From Polyangiaceae bacterium (GTDB taxonomy: Bacteria > Myxococcota_A > Polyangia > Polyangiales > Polyangiaceae), in NCBI GenBank assembly GCA_020849655.1, contig JADLFU010000028.1, positions 1-56,337 of the forward strand: a stretch of DNA of 56,337 bases, read 5' to 3'. How positions within the stretch are numbered: the stretch's first letter is position 1; each line of letters starts with the position of its first letter. Below the pieces are notes generated by a model. The model made no database searches and was not told the DNA's origin. It was given only the letters and a program-made list of their open reading frames with translations. This document shows, in pieces, positions 37,749 through 45,391 of the stretch. Position numbers and translations under genes: made by a program.

Positions 37749-38603
37749 ATGCGTCGTGTCGCCGCGCTCTTGTCGTGCCTGGGCGTCGCGATGTCGTGCG
37801 TGGGGAGCGCGCCCGACGCGGCGCTCGCCCACCCGGCCGCTCCGACGGCGACGCGGTCCCTCGCACGAACCTCACCCCGCGCTCCCGTCCCGCCGGTGAC
37901 CGCCGCGCCGGACCTCTCCGAGACACGCACGCCGCCGCTCGACGAGCCGGCGCTTATCGAGCTCGAGGTGCGCGGCTTCGGCCCGGCGGTGGTGTCGACG
38001 CCGCGCGGAGCGACGACCCGGCGGCCCGTGCTGGTCGCGGCACACGGCGCGTCCGATCGGCCGGAGGATCTCTGCCGCGCGATGCGCGAGCTCACGGGCG
38101 ACCGGGGGTTCGTGCTGTGCCCCCGCGGCGCGAAGGTCGCCGGCGCGCCGACGGTGTTCGATTTCGAGAGCGCGCCGGCGCTGCGCCGCGAGGTGCTGGC
38201 GTCGCTCGACGCCCTCGAGAAGCGCTTCGCGGACCACGTCGATCTCTCGCGCGCGGTCTACGCCGGGTTCTCGCTCGGCTCGCTGCTCGGCGTGCACCTC
38301 CTCGCCGAGCGCGGCGAGCTGTTCTCGCGGGCGCTGCTCATCGAGGGCGGCTGGGACAGGTGGACGCCCGAGCACGTGCGCGCGTACCGCGAGAAGGGCG
38401 GCGAGCGGGTGCTCTTCGCGTGCGGCGAGACGACGTGCCCCCGCGAGGCCCGCGCGACGGCGGCGCGGCTCACGGCCGGCGGGCTCCTCGCCGAGGTGGT
38501 CGTCGGAGAGGGCGAGGGGCACCGTTACGGCGGCCACGTCACCGAGGCGATCGAGGCGCGCTTCGCGTGGCTCACCGCGGGCGACGAGCGCTGGGCCCCG
38601 TGA
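37749..38603 (+). CDS. Alpha/beta-hydrolase lipoprotein
   Basis: 284 residues. Signal RVAALLSCLGVAMSCVGS with a lipobox-like VAMSC, a Pro/Ala-rich linker, then an alpha/beta-hydrolase fold: oxyanion region VLVAAHGASDRPEDLC, nucleophile elbow YAGFSLGSLLG, and a late His in GEGHRYGGHVT. Esterase or peptidase activity is possible; substrate unknown. Follows the protease by 83 bp on the same strand. Its 3' end comes within 13 bp of the convergent gene at 38616. Confidence 0.8.
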   Translation: MRRVAALLSCLGVAMSCVGSAPDAALAHPAAPTATRSLARTSPRAPVPPVTAAPDLSETRTPPLDEPALIELEVRGFGPAVVSTPRGATTRRPVLVAAHGASDRPEDLCRAMRELTGDRGFVLCPRGAKVAGAPTVFDFESAPALRREVLASLDALEKRFADHVDLSRAVYAGFSLGSLLGVHLLAERGELFSRALLIEGGWDRWTPEHVRAYREKGGERVLFACGETTCPREARATAARLTAGGLLAEVVVGEGEGHRYGGHVTEAIEARFAWLTAGDERWAP

Positions 38604-38615
38604 CGGGCGCCGCGA

Positions 38616-39422
38616 TCAGGGGTTGAAGTCGTCGGGCTTCGCCGGCGGCGTGGCGGGGGTCGGCGCGGGCGCGGGCGCCGTCGTGGGCGCAGGCGCCGCG
38701 GGCTTCGAGGTCGGCGTGGGAGCGGGGGCGGGTCGCGGCGCGGGCGCCGGAGGCCGGGACGAGCTCGCGCCTCCGCCGTCCGACGCGGCGCGCACGAGGT
38801 CGGCGCTGTAGCGCTCGCTGTCGGCGGCGAGCTCCCTCGCGCGGGCGCGCACGCGGTCGAGCAGGCGGCGCGCGGCGGCGAGCTCTCGGCGCACCTCGGG
38901 GCGACCGCCGGCGTCGATGTCGTGATCGACCGAGCTCTCGAGCGCGGGGATCATCGCGACGACGGACGCGGCGCGCTCGGGCACGCGCTCCAGGCTGTCG
39001 TGGATCGCCTTCTCGCTGGCGAGCGACGTCGAGAGCGCCTGCGCGAGCGAGGTCGCGTCGCCGGTGCCGCGCGCCGTCGTGCCGCTCGCCGAGAGGGTCG
39101 CGCCGCGCCGGCGCAGCTTCGCCGCGCGCTCGCCGAGCACGCGCGTCACCTCGGCCGGGGGCACGGTGGGCAGGAGGCCGAGCTCGAGCGCGAGCCCCTG
39201 GCGGGCCGCGCGCCTGTCGTCGTCGGCCGACGCGACCTCGGCGTGGAGCCGGTGCACCTGCGAGAACAGCTCGTCGTAGGTCGGCTTGCCCGTCTCGTAG
39301 CGCACGCCGCGCTCGACCCACGTGGACGCGCTCGGATCGGCCAGGCCGCCGGGCCTCGCCTGCTGCTGCGGCAGGCACGCGGACAGGCCGAGGATCAGCG
39401 ACAGGAGAGCGTGGCGCCCCAT
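38616..39422 (-). CDS. Lipoprotein-like coiled protein with Pro/Ala-rich tail
   Basis: 268 residues. The N-terminal ALLSLILGLSACLPQQQ has a lipobox (LSAC). A mostly helical, Arg/Glu/Ala-rich region follows to about residue 205, beginning GKPTYDELFSQVHRLHAEV, and then a Pro/Ala tail (PAPTPTSKPAAPAPT-like) to the end at KPDDFNP. No known family. The ATG at 39422 lies inside the 3' end of the upstream gene (28-bp overlap), so the two are probably coupled. The tail may span or bind peptidoglycan (inference). Confidence 0.72.
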   Translation of the reverse strand: MGRHALLSLILGLSACLPQQQARPGGLADPSASTWVERGVRYETGKPTYDELFSQVHRLHAEVASADDDRRAARQGLALELGLLPTVPPAEVTRVLGERAAKLRRRGATLSASGTTARGTGDATSLAQALSTSLASEKAIHDSLERVPERAASVVAMIPALESSVDHDIDAGGRPEVRRELAAARRLLDRVRARARELAADSERYSADLVRAASDGGGASSSRPPAPAPRPAPAPTPTSKPAAPAPTTAPAPAPTPATPPAKPDDFNP

Positions 39423-41551
39423 ATCTCGTACGAGCCTTTCTTGGGTGTCGTCAGGTACACGGCGAGCGCCTCCGCGCCCACCACGGCCAGGCTCGGCTGG
39501 CCCGCGTTCGACTTCGCCACCGAGAGCGCGACGGGCTCGCCGAGCGCGGCGCCGCTGGCCGAGAGCGTCGCCACGCGCACGACGCGCGAGCCGCTCGCGC
39601 CCTCCGTCCACGCGAGCAGCCAGCGGCCGTCGGCGAGCCCCGCGATCGAGGGCGCGAACGCGTCTCCGCCGGGGCCCCCCGCGGGCACGACGAAGGGCGC
39701 GGCCTTCGCGGGCGCGTCGTCCCGGAGGAAGCGGCTGACCATCAGCCCCCACGGCGCGGTCGGGCCGGTGCGGTGCGCGAACGCGACGGCGAGCTCGACG
39801 CCGTTCGATCCGAGCGCCGGGGTGCCGGCCTGTCCGCCGTCGGCGAGCGGGACGAGGTCGCCCTTCGCCGCGCGATCGGCGCCGAGGCGCACCGCGAAGA
39901 GCGTGTCGCTCGCGCGCACCGCCACGAGCGAGCCGGCCCCCGAGACCGTGAGCGCCCGGAGAAGATCGGCGTTGCCCCGGATGCGCGGGCCGGGCGCCCA
40001 CGCGGCGGTCACCTTGTCGGCGGTCGCGACGACGTCGCCCGCGACGCCGACGACGAACGGCGGCTCGACCGGCACGGTCTCCGCGAGGCGCAGGCTGGCC
40101 TTCTTCGGGTCCGCGTCGACGAGCCACCTCGCGCCGCTCCCGGTCGGCGTCGCGAACACCCGGCGGAGCGTGCCCTGCGCCCGCGGCACGGCGCCCTTCT
40201 TCACGCCGAGCGTCGTCGGATCGACCTCGACGCCGTACGGCGCCTTGCCGTCGACGCTGAACCCGAGCGCGATGCGCGACGTCGCGGGGATGCCGGTGAG
40301 CGAGAGGGGGATGTCCTTCGACGCGCGAGGGGCGAGCTTGACGGCGCCCTTCGCGACCTTGCACGCGCCGAGCGCGCCCTCGCGCGGGGCAAGCGGAGGC
40401 TCGGGGGGCGAGGCGGCGCTCGACGCGGCCGGCCCGGCCGGCGCGGCGGAAGCTGGGGGCGGCGCGGCAGACGTCGCCTGCGTGGGCGAGGGCGTGGGAT
40501 CGCTCGGCCTGCGGAGCAGGGCGGCGGCGATCCCGACGACGCCGAGCGCCGCGGCCGCGCCCACCGCCCCGAGGACGATCGCCCGGAGCTTCTTCCGTCG
40601 ATCCTCGGCAGGAGCGTCGGGCGCGGTCTCCGCGGGCTCGTCGGCGACGCGGAGCCCCACGGCCGGAGCCTCGACGGGAGGAGGCGGCGACGCCGGGGGA
40701 GCTGGCGGCGGCGCGAACGCCTCCATGCGCATCGTGGGCTTCGAGGACGCGAGCGCGAGAGGCCGCTGCGAGCGCGCGCCCTCCGGCGGCGGCGGGAGCG
40801 GCGTCGGGCGCACCAGCGGCAGCGGCGGGGTCTCTCCCAGGCGCGCGGGCGCGGGAGCCGACGCGGGCGGCGCGGGCGGGGGAACGGACGCTGGCGGATC
40901 GGGCGGCGTGAAGAGCGGCGTCGGATCGGGCGGCGTGAAGAGCGGCGTCGGGTCGGGCGCGGCCGGCGGGGGGTGACTCGCGGGGGCGCGCGGCGGCGCG
41001 GGAGCGCCGACAGGGGTCGGCGCGTCGACCCCGAGCGGCATCACCTCTGTCGCGCGGGGCGCGGGCACCGAGAGCGGCTTCATCGGCCGCGTCCCGTGGG
41101 CGACGCGCGGCGGAGCAGGAGCGGGCGGCGCCACGGGCCCCATCACGACGGTCTGGCCCTTCTTGGGCCCGGGCTCGGGCGCGGCTGCGCCCCCGGGCAG
41201 CGGCACGCGGAAGGGCCTCGGCGCGCGCGGGATCACGACGTCGTCGCTGAGGCCGAGCGTGGTAGGTTTGTGAGATCTAGGCGGGGGCACCGTCGGCGGC
41301 GTGACGTTCGCGACAGCGACCGGCTGGACGATCTTCGCGGTCGTGGCGCCCGCCCTAGGCGGCGCCGGGGAGGGCCCGGAGGTCATCGCGATGGCCTCCT
41401 CGACGGCGACGAGACCCTCGATGCCATCGACCTCGACGCGCGCGCCTGGGGGGACGTCCCCCACCGACACCGCGGCGGCGAGCTCGCCCCCGGAGAAGAC
41501 GCGCGTCTGCCCGGTCGCGTCGCGGTACCGAAAGACACGGGGCGCGCTCAT
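39395..41551 (-). CDS. Pro-rich single-pass membrane protein with beta-propeller-like C-terminus
   Basis: 718 residues. The first 60 residues form a small folded domain (FRYRDATGQTRVFSGGELAAAV). Residues about 60-320 are Pro/Ala-rich and disordered, including an exact 9-residue duplication (TPPDPTPLF twice) from a 27-bp tandem repeat. One transmembrane helix lies near 328-348 (IVLGAVGAAAALGVVGIAA). The C-terminal 310 residues are beta-rich with repeated blade-like units (LLAWTEGASGSRVVRVATLS, LAVYLTTPKKGSYEIWGATL). It probably senses or scaffolds across the inner membrane; no family recognised. It is 61 bp after dus on the same strand. Confidence 0.72.
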   Translation of the reverse strand: MSAPRVFRYRDATGQTRVFSGGELAAAVSVGDVPPGARVEVDGIEGLVAVEEAIAMTSGPSPAPPRAGATTAKIVQPVAVANVTPPTVPPPRSHKPTTLGLSDDVVIPRAPRPFRVPLPGGAAAPEPGPKKGQTVVMGPVAPPAPAPPRVAHGTRPMKPLSVPAPRATEVMPLGVDAPTPVGAPAPPRAPASHPPPAAPDPTPLFTPPDPTPLFTPPDPPASVPPPAPPASAPAPARLGETPPLPLVRPTPLPPPPEGARSQRPLALASSKPTMRMEAFAPPPAPPASPPPPVEAPAVGLRVADEPAETAPDAPAEDRRKKLRAIVLGAVGAAAALGVVGIAAALLRRPSDPTPSPTQATSAAPPPASAAPAGPAASSAASPPEPPLAPREGALGACKVAKGAVKLAPRASKDIPLSLTGIPATSRIALGFSVDGKAPYGVEVDPTTLGVKKGAVPRAQGTLRRVFATPTGSGARWLVDADPKKASLRLAETVPVEPPFVVGVAGDVVATADKVTAAWAPGPRIRGNADLLRALTVSGAGSLVAVRASDTLFAVRLGADRAAKGDLVPLADGGQAGTPALGSNGVELAVAFAHRTGPTAPWGLMVSRFLRDDAPAKAAPFVVPAGGPGGDAFAPSIAGLADGRWLLAWTEGASGSRVVRVATLSASGAALGEPVALSVAKSNAGQPSLAVVGAEALAVYLTTPKKGSYEIWGATLSCR
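40896..40949. repeat. Two exact 27-bp tandem repeats in the Pro-rich coding region
   Basis: 40896-40922 and 40923-40949 are identical 27-mers beginning GGATCGGGCGGCGTGAAGAG. They encode the duplicated nonapeptide TPPDPTPLF in the minus-strand gene. In-frame repeats of this kind can expand or contract without disrupting the gene. Confidence 0.9.
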
Positions 41552-41612
41552 CGCGCGGCATCCTACCGCACGCCCGCCCGGAACCCGAAAACCCCGGCGT
41601 CGGTCGCGGCGG

Positions 41613-42599
41613 CTACGCTGCGAGACGCGCGGCGGCGCGGTCGAGGATCTCGAGGCACCCCGCGAGCGTGTCGCAGAACAGGAGCTCCTTGCGCAGCGCC
41701 GCGGCGCCCGGGAGGCCCTTCAGGTACCCGGTGAGGTGCCGCCGCGTGACGCGGACGCCGAAGGGCTCCGTGCGCTCCGCGACGTTCGCGCGGAGGTGAC
41801 GGCGGCAGAGCTCGAGCCGCTCGTCGGCGGTCGGCGGCGCCAGGCGCACGCCGTGGTCGAGCAGCGCGCGGGCCTCGCGGAACACCCACGGGTGATCGAT
41901 CGCCGCGCGCCCGACCATCACCGCCTCGCAGCCCGTCTCGGCGAGCGCGCGCGCGGCGTCGTCGGCGGTCTTCACGTCGCCGTTGACGACGACCGGGATC
42001 GAGACGGCCGCGCGCGCCCTCGCCGCCCACGCCCAGTCGGCCGCGCCCGAGTGGCCCATCGCGGCCGTGCGGCAGTGGAGCGTGATCGCCGCGACGCCCG
42101 CGTCCTCCAGGCGCCGCGCGAGATCGACGATGGGCATGTGCGACTCGGGGCCGAGGCCGATGCGCGTCTTCACGGTCACCGGCAGCGACACCGACTCGAC
42201 CACCATCCTCGCCATCGCGACCATCGCCGCGGGGTCGCGCAGCCAGCCGGCGCCCGCGCCTCGCCCCGCGATCTTCGGCACCCAGCAGCCGCAGTTCACG
42301 TCGACGAAGGCGGGCCGCGCGGCCTCGGCGACGCGCGCGGCCTCGGCCAGCCGCTCGGGGTTCGACCCGTAGATCTGGATGGCGGTGGGCGCGTCGTCGG
42401 CCCCGAGCGACAGCTTGCGCGCGGCGCTGCGGCAGCCGCGCAGCAGGCCCTCGACGTTGACGAACTCGGTGACGCAGAGATCGGCGCCCTCCTCGCGGCA
42501 CAGGCGCCGGAAGACGGCGTCGGACACGTCCTCCATCGGCGCCAGGATGACCGGGCGACCGGCGAGGTACGCGTGCAGGGACTCGCGGGTGAACGTCAC
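41613..42599 (-). CDS. dus: tRNA-dihydrouridine synthase
   Basis: FMN-dependent NADPH reductase that makes dihydrouridine in tRNA D-loops. 328 residues, family-typical. N-terminal VILAPMEDVSDAVFRRL, the catalytic Cys C105 in VNCGCWVPKI, GRGAGAGWLRDP, VKTRIGLG, ITLHCRTAAMGHSG and NGDVKTADDA are all present. Trp follows the catalytic Cys where most members have Pro (GCW instead of GCP). It starts 62 bp after the TorD-like gene, so it may be transcribed with the molybdoenzyme genes without a functional link. Subfamily (A, B or C) cannot be fixed. Confidence 0.93.
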   Translation of the reverse strand: MTFTRESLHAYLAGRPVILAPMEDVSDAVFRRLCREEGADLCVTEFVNVEGLLRGCRSAARKLSLGADDAPTAIQIYGSNPERLAEAARVAEAARPAFVDVNCGCWVPKIAGRGAGAGWLRDPAAMVAMARMVVESVSLPVTVKTRIGLGPESHMPIVDLARRLEDAGVAAITLHCRTAAMGHSGAADWAWAARARAAVSIPVVVNGDVKTADDAARALAETGCEAVMVGRAAIDHPWVFREARALLDHGVRLAPPTADERLELCRRHLRANVAERTEPFGVRVTRRHLTGYLKGLPGAAALRKELLFCDTLAGCLEILDRAAARLAA

Positions 42600-42660
42600 G
42601 GGCGCGGCGCCTTAGCACGGATGCGAGAGGCACACGCGCGCGTGCGCCGCGAGGCCCCGG

Positions 42661-43353
42661 TCAGCTGGGGAGCACGGGCAGGCGCGGGCCTGTCGCGCAC
42701 GCGACGTCGGCCCCGGCGTCGGGATCGTCGAAGAAGTCGAGCGGCGCGGGCGCCACGCCGAGCGCCTCGCACTCGCGCGAGAGCGCCTCGCCGCACCACG
42801 CGAAGAGCGGCCCGTACAGCGGATCGTCCTTCACCGCTGGGCGCGCCGCGAGCGCGAGCGCGAGGGGGGCGAGGTGCTCCCCGAGGAACCTCCGCCGCGC
42901 GTCGCGCACGATCTCGCCGCCCTCCGTGTCTCCGAGCCGCGCGAGCGCGGCCTGCTTCAGCAGCAGCACCGTGTAGAACTCGAGCTCGACCGCGACGTGG
43001 TCCTGCACCTCGTGCGCCCGCTCCGCGTCCAGCTCGAGGCCGAACGCCCGGTAGAACCCGGAGAGATCGGCGAGCTCGTTGCCCTTCGACATGCCCCGCA
43101 TGCGCCCGTACTCCGTCTCGTAGGGCGACGCGCCCGTGCGACCTCGGTCGAACAGATCGATGTACGCCGCGCGCACCACCGCCGGGCCGTCGGCGCGCGA
43201 GAGCGCCTCCGCGAACCCACGCGCAGACGGCGAGGCTGCGAGCGGCAGCCCGGCGAGCACCTCGAGCGTCGCGTCGTCCGGGTACGCGCCGAGCGCGGCG
43301 GCGAGCGCGAGCTCCCGCGCCAGCGTCTCCTCCGGCGAGACCTCGCCGCTCAT
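42661..43353 (-). CDS. TorD/DmsD-family molybdoenzyme chaperone
   Basis: 230 residues, all-helical. The features of the family are ASPYETEYGRMRGMSKGNELADLSGFYRAFGL-like stretches and the HEVQDHVAVELEFYTVLL segment (E-x-D-H-x-x-x-E-L-E). Such proteins bind the Tat signal or the apo-catalytic subunit and guard cofactor insertion before export. Its ATG overlaps the stop of the heme-b gamma subunit gene (ATGA), consistent with co-expression with the enzyme. It would serve the Tat-tagged alpha subunit encoded at 45392-48859. Confidence 0.88.
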   Translation of the reverse strand: MSGEVSPEETLARELALAAALGAYPDDATLEVLAGLPLAASPSARGFAEALSRADGPAVVRAAYIDLFDRGRTGASPYETEYGRMRGMSKGNELADLSGFYRAFGLELDAERAHEVQDHVAVELEFYTVLLLKQAALARLGDTEGGEIVRDARRRFLGEHLAPLALALAARPAVKDDPLYGPLFAWCGEALSRECEALGVAPAPLDFFDDPDAGADVACATGPRLPVLPS

Positions 43354-44222
43354 TGGACGATCACCGGGGTCCAGGCCATCGTCAGGGATTTCCGCGAGCC
43401 GACCTCGCCCTCGCCGCCTTGCCACACCGCGAAGGCGACGTTGCCCTTGCCGCCGACGGCGAGCTTCGACCCTCCGTCGATGGCGAGCGGGCGGACGATC
43501 ACGAGCGACCACTCTCCGTCCTTCCAGTCTCCGTGCGCGAGGCTCCCGTGGCCCTCGAGCACCGACGAGGTCGAGAACCCCTCCGCGACGATCTCGTCGA
43601 CGCCCGTCTTCGAGTACGACTGCGGGTTGCCCTCGGCGCGCCCGGGCGAGAAGGCCTCCGCCTGGGCCTCCGTCCCGCCCTTCGCGTCCTTGAATTCCAT
43701 GGGGTACATGTCGATCGACACGTTCGGGTAGAGCTGCGCGATCGTCGGCTTGCCCTTCTCGTGGTCGCGCTGGTACTGGGCTCGCCAGTGAAAGAGGTGC
43801 ACCGGCATCCCCTTCGCGCCCATCATCACCGGCGGCAGCGGGCCGTCCTGCAGCGGGAACTCCAGCGCGAGCGCGTCCGAGAACTCCCCCAGGCGCCCGG
43901 CCTCGCTGCGCTCCGGGTCCTTCCAGCGGAGCCTGAACGCTATCCGCTGCCCGTCGTGGACGGCCTGGACGGAGAGCGTGGAGGTCGTGGCCTTCTCGGG
44001 GCGGGGCGAGACCATCGGCTGCGCGAGCAGCGACACATCGCCCCCGCTCGCCTGCGCCCAGTAGGCGGCGCCGGGGTCTGCCTTCGACAGGTCGGCGGAC
44101 ACCCGCTTCACGAGCAGCTCCTTCAGCGGGGCGGGCTTCGCCGGCTTGTCGCTGCAACCGGCGGGCAGCGCCCCGAGCGCCAGGTTCGCCGCGATCATCA
44201 GTGCGATCTTCCAGTGGGACAT
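43350..44222 (-). CDS. Heme-b-binding gamma subunit of a type II DMSO reductase family enzyme, with lipobox
   Basis: 290 residues. Matches the ethylbenzene-dehydrogenase-type/NxrC-like gamma family: QRIAFRLRWKDPERSEA, DALALEFPLQDG, MMGAKGMPVHLFHWRAQYQ and WSLVIVRPLAIDGGS. In characterised relatives one heme b is ligated by a Met and a Lys; candidate Mets are in PPVMMGAKGM. The N-terminus MSHWKIALMIAANLALGALPAGC looks like a lipoprotein signal (PAGC), so this subunit may be membrane-tethered. It should pass electrons between the beta subunit and a periplasmic cytochrome c or quinol partner. It lies 25 bp after the beta subunit gene. Confidence 0.87.
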   Translation of the reverse strand: MSHWKIALMIAANLALGALPAGCSDKPAKPAPLKELLVKRVSADLSKADPGAAYWAQASGGDVSLLAQPMVSPRPEKATTSTLSVQAVHDGQRIAFRLRWKDPERSEAGRLGEFSDALALEFPLQDGPLPPVMMGAKGMPVHLFHWRAQYQRDHEKGKPTIAQLYPNVSIDMYPMEFKDAKGGTEAQAEAFSPGRAEGNPQSYSKTGVDEIVAEGFSTSSVLEGHGSLAHGDWKDGEWSLVIVRPLAIDGGSKLAVGGKGNVAFAVWQGGEGEVGSRKSLTMAWTPVIVQ

Positions 44223-44247
44223 GACAGGATCTCCAGTCGTCGCCGCG

Positions 44248-45384
44248 TCAGGGGGTGTTGTGGCGGGCGGCGCCGCGCCCGGCGTCGAAGGCGCTCCGCT
44301 CGTAGATGGCCTCTGTGACGGGCACCCGCACGATCTCCGCCCCGTCGGCGTCGTAGCCGATGGCCACGCCCTTCTCGACCGCGAACCTGTGCAGGATGCG
44401 GTCGCTGCTGCCCATGAGGCACAAGAGGCCCGCGGCCACGGGATCGTCGACGAGCTGCTTGTAGGCCTGGATGGCGTCGTCCACCCGCGGACCGAACATC
44501 TGGTGCAGGTACTCCGGGTCCGCGTGGATGGGCGGAATGTAATATATGTTCGGCTCGAGCCCGAGCTGGGGATAGTACGGCAGCGCGATCTTCTTCTTGT
44601 GGACCAGGTAGTCGATCGGGTTGTCCTCGCGCGCCTTCCACGGCGGGTTGATGAAGCCCATGACGCGGATCTTGCCGATGCAGTTGACGACGCACTGGGG
44701 CTGGATGCCCTCCTCGACGGCCGGGTAACAACCCACGCACTTCTCGCTGGTGCGGGTGTACGGGTTGTACATGGACTTTTTGTACGGGCACGCGCGGACG
44801 CACTCTCCGTAGCCCTTGCAGCGGCTCTGGTCGATGAGGACGATGCCGTCCTCCTCGCGCTTGTAGATGGCCTTGCGCGGGCACGCCGCGAGGCACGCGG
44901 GGTAGGTGCAGTGCGCGCAGGTGCGCGGGAGGTAGAACATCCACTCGTCGTGCGGCAGCTTCTGGACGTGACCGCCCGAGTCGACGGGCGCGCCCGCGCA
45001 GTCGTCCTCGCCGACGTTGGGGTACATCCAGTCCTCGTCCGTCGGCGCGTAGTGAAGCACGCGCTCCGTCGGCGGCGCCGCCTCGATGAGCGTCTTGCCG
45101 AGGTACTCGCCGTTCTTGCCCCAGTCCTGCCGCCCCAGCTTCTCCAGGATCCGGAGATCCCAGGCGAGCGGGTAGCCGCCCCAGGGCTTCGTCTCGACGT
45201 TGTTCCAGAACATGTACTCCTGGCCCTTGCCGCTGGTCCAGGTCGTCTTGCACGCCAGCGTGCAGGTCTGGCACGCGATGCATTTGTTGAGATCGAAGAT
45301 GATCGCCCACTGCCGCTTCGGGCGGCTCTCGTCGTACGGGTACTCGACCTCGCGCCCCAGCTGCCAGTTCTTCACTTTGGACAT
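44248..45384 (-). CDS. Iron-sulfur beta subunit (NarH/NxrB-like) of a type II DMSO reductase family enzyme
   Basis: 378 residues. Four cluster motifs as in NarH/NxrB: CIACQTCTLAC (C35, C38, C41, C45), CAHCTYPACLAACP, CKGYGECVRACP and CVGCYP with QPQCVVNC. A Tyr sits in CKGYGEC where NarH has Trp, the position that distinguishes the 3Fe-4S cluster. The C-terminal LPYYPQLGLEPNIYYIPP and MFGPRVDDAIQAY segments resemble NxrB/NarH from memory. It has no signal peptide and probably leaves the cell with the Tat-tagged alpha subunit. Seven bases separate it from the alpha gene. Confidence 0.93.
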   Translation of the reverse strand: MSKVKNWQLGREVEYPYDESRPKRQWAIIFDLNKCIACQTCTLACKTTWTSGKGQEYMFWNNVETKPWGGYPLAWDLRILEKLGRQDWGKNGEYLGKTLIEAAPPTERVLHYAPTDEDWMYPNVGEDDCAGAPVDSGGHVQKLPHDEWMFYLPRTCAHCTYPACLAACPRKAIYKREEDGIVLIDQSRCKGYGECVRACPYKKSMYNPYTRTSEKCVGCYPAVEEGIQPQCVVNCIGKIRVMGFINPPWKAREDNPIDYLVHKKKIALPYYPQLGLEPNIYYIPPIHADPEYLHQMFGPRVDDAIQAYKQLVDDPVAAGLLCLMGSSDRILHRFAVEKGVAIGYDADGAEIVRVPVTEAIYERSAFDAGRGAARHNTP

Positions 45385-45391
45385 TGGTTCC

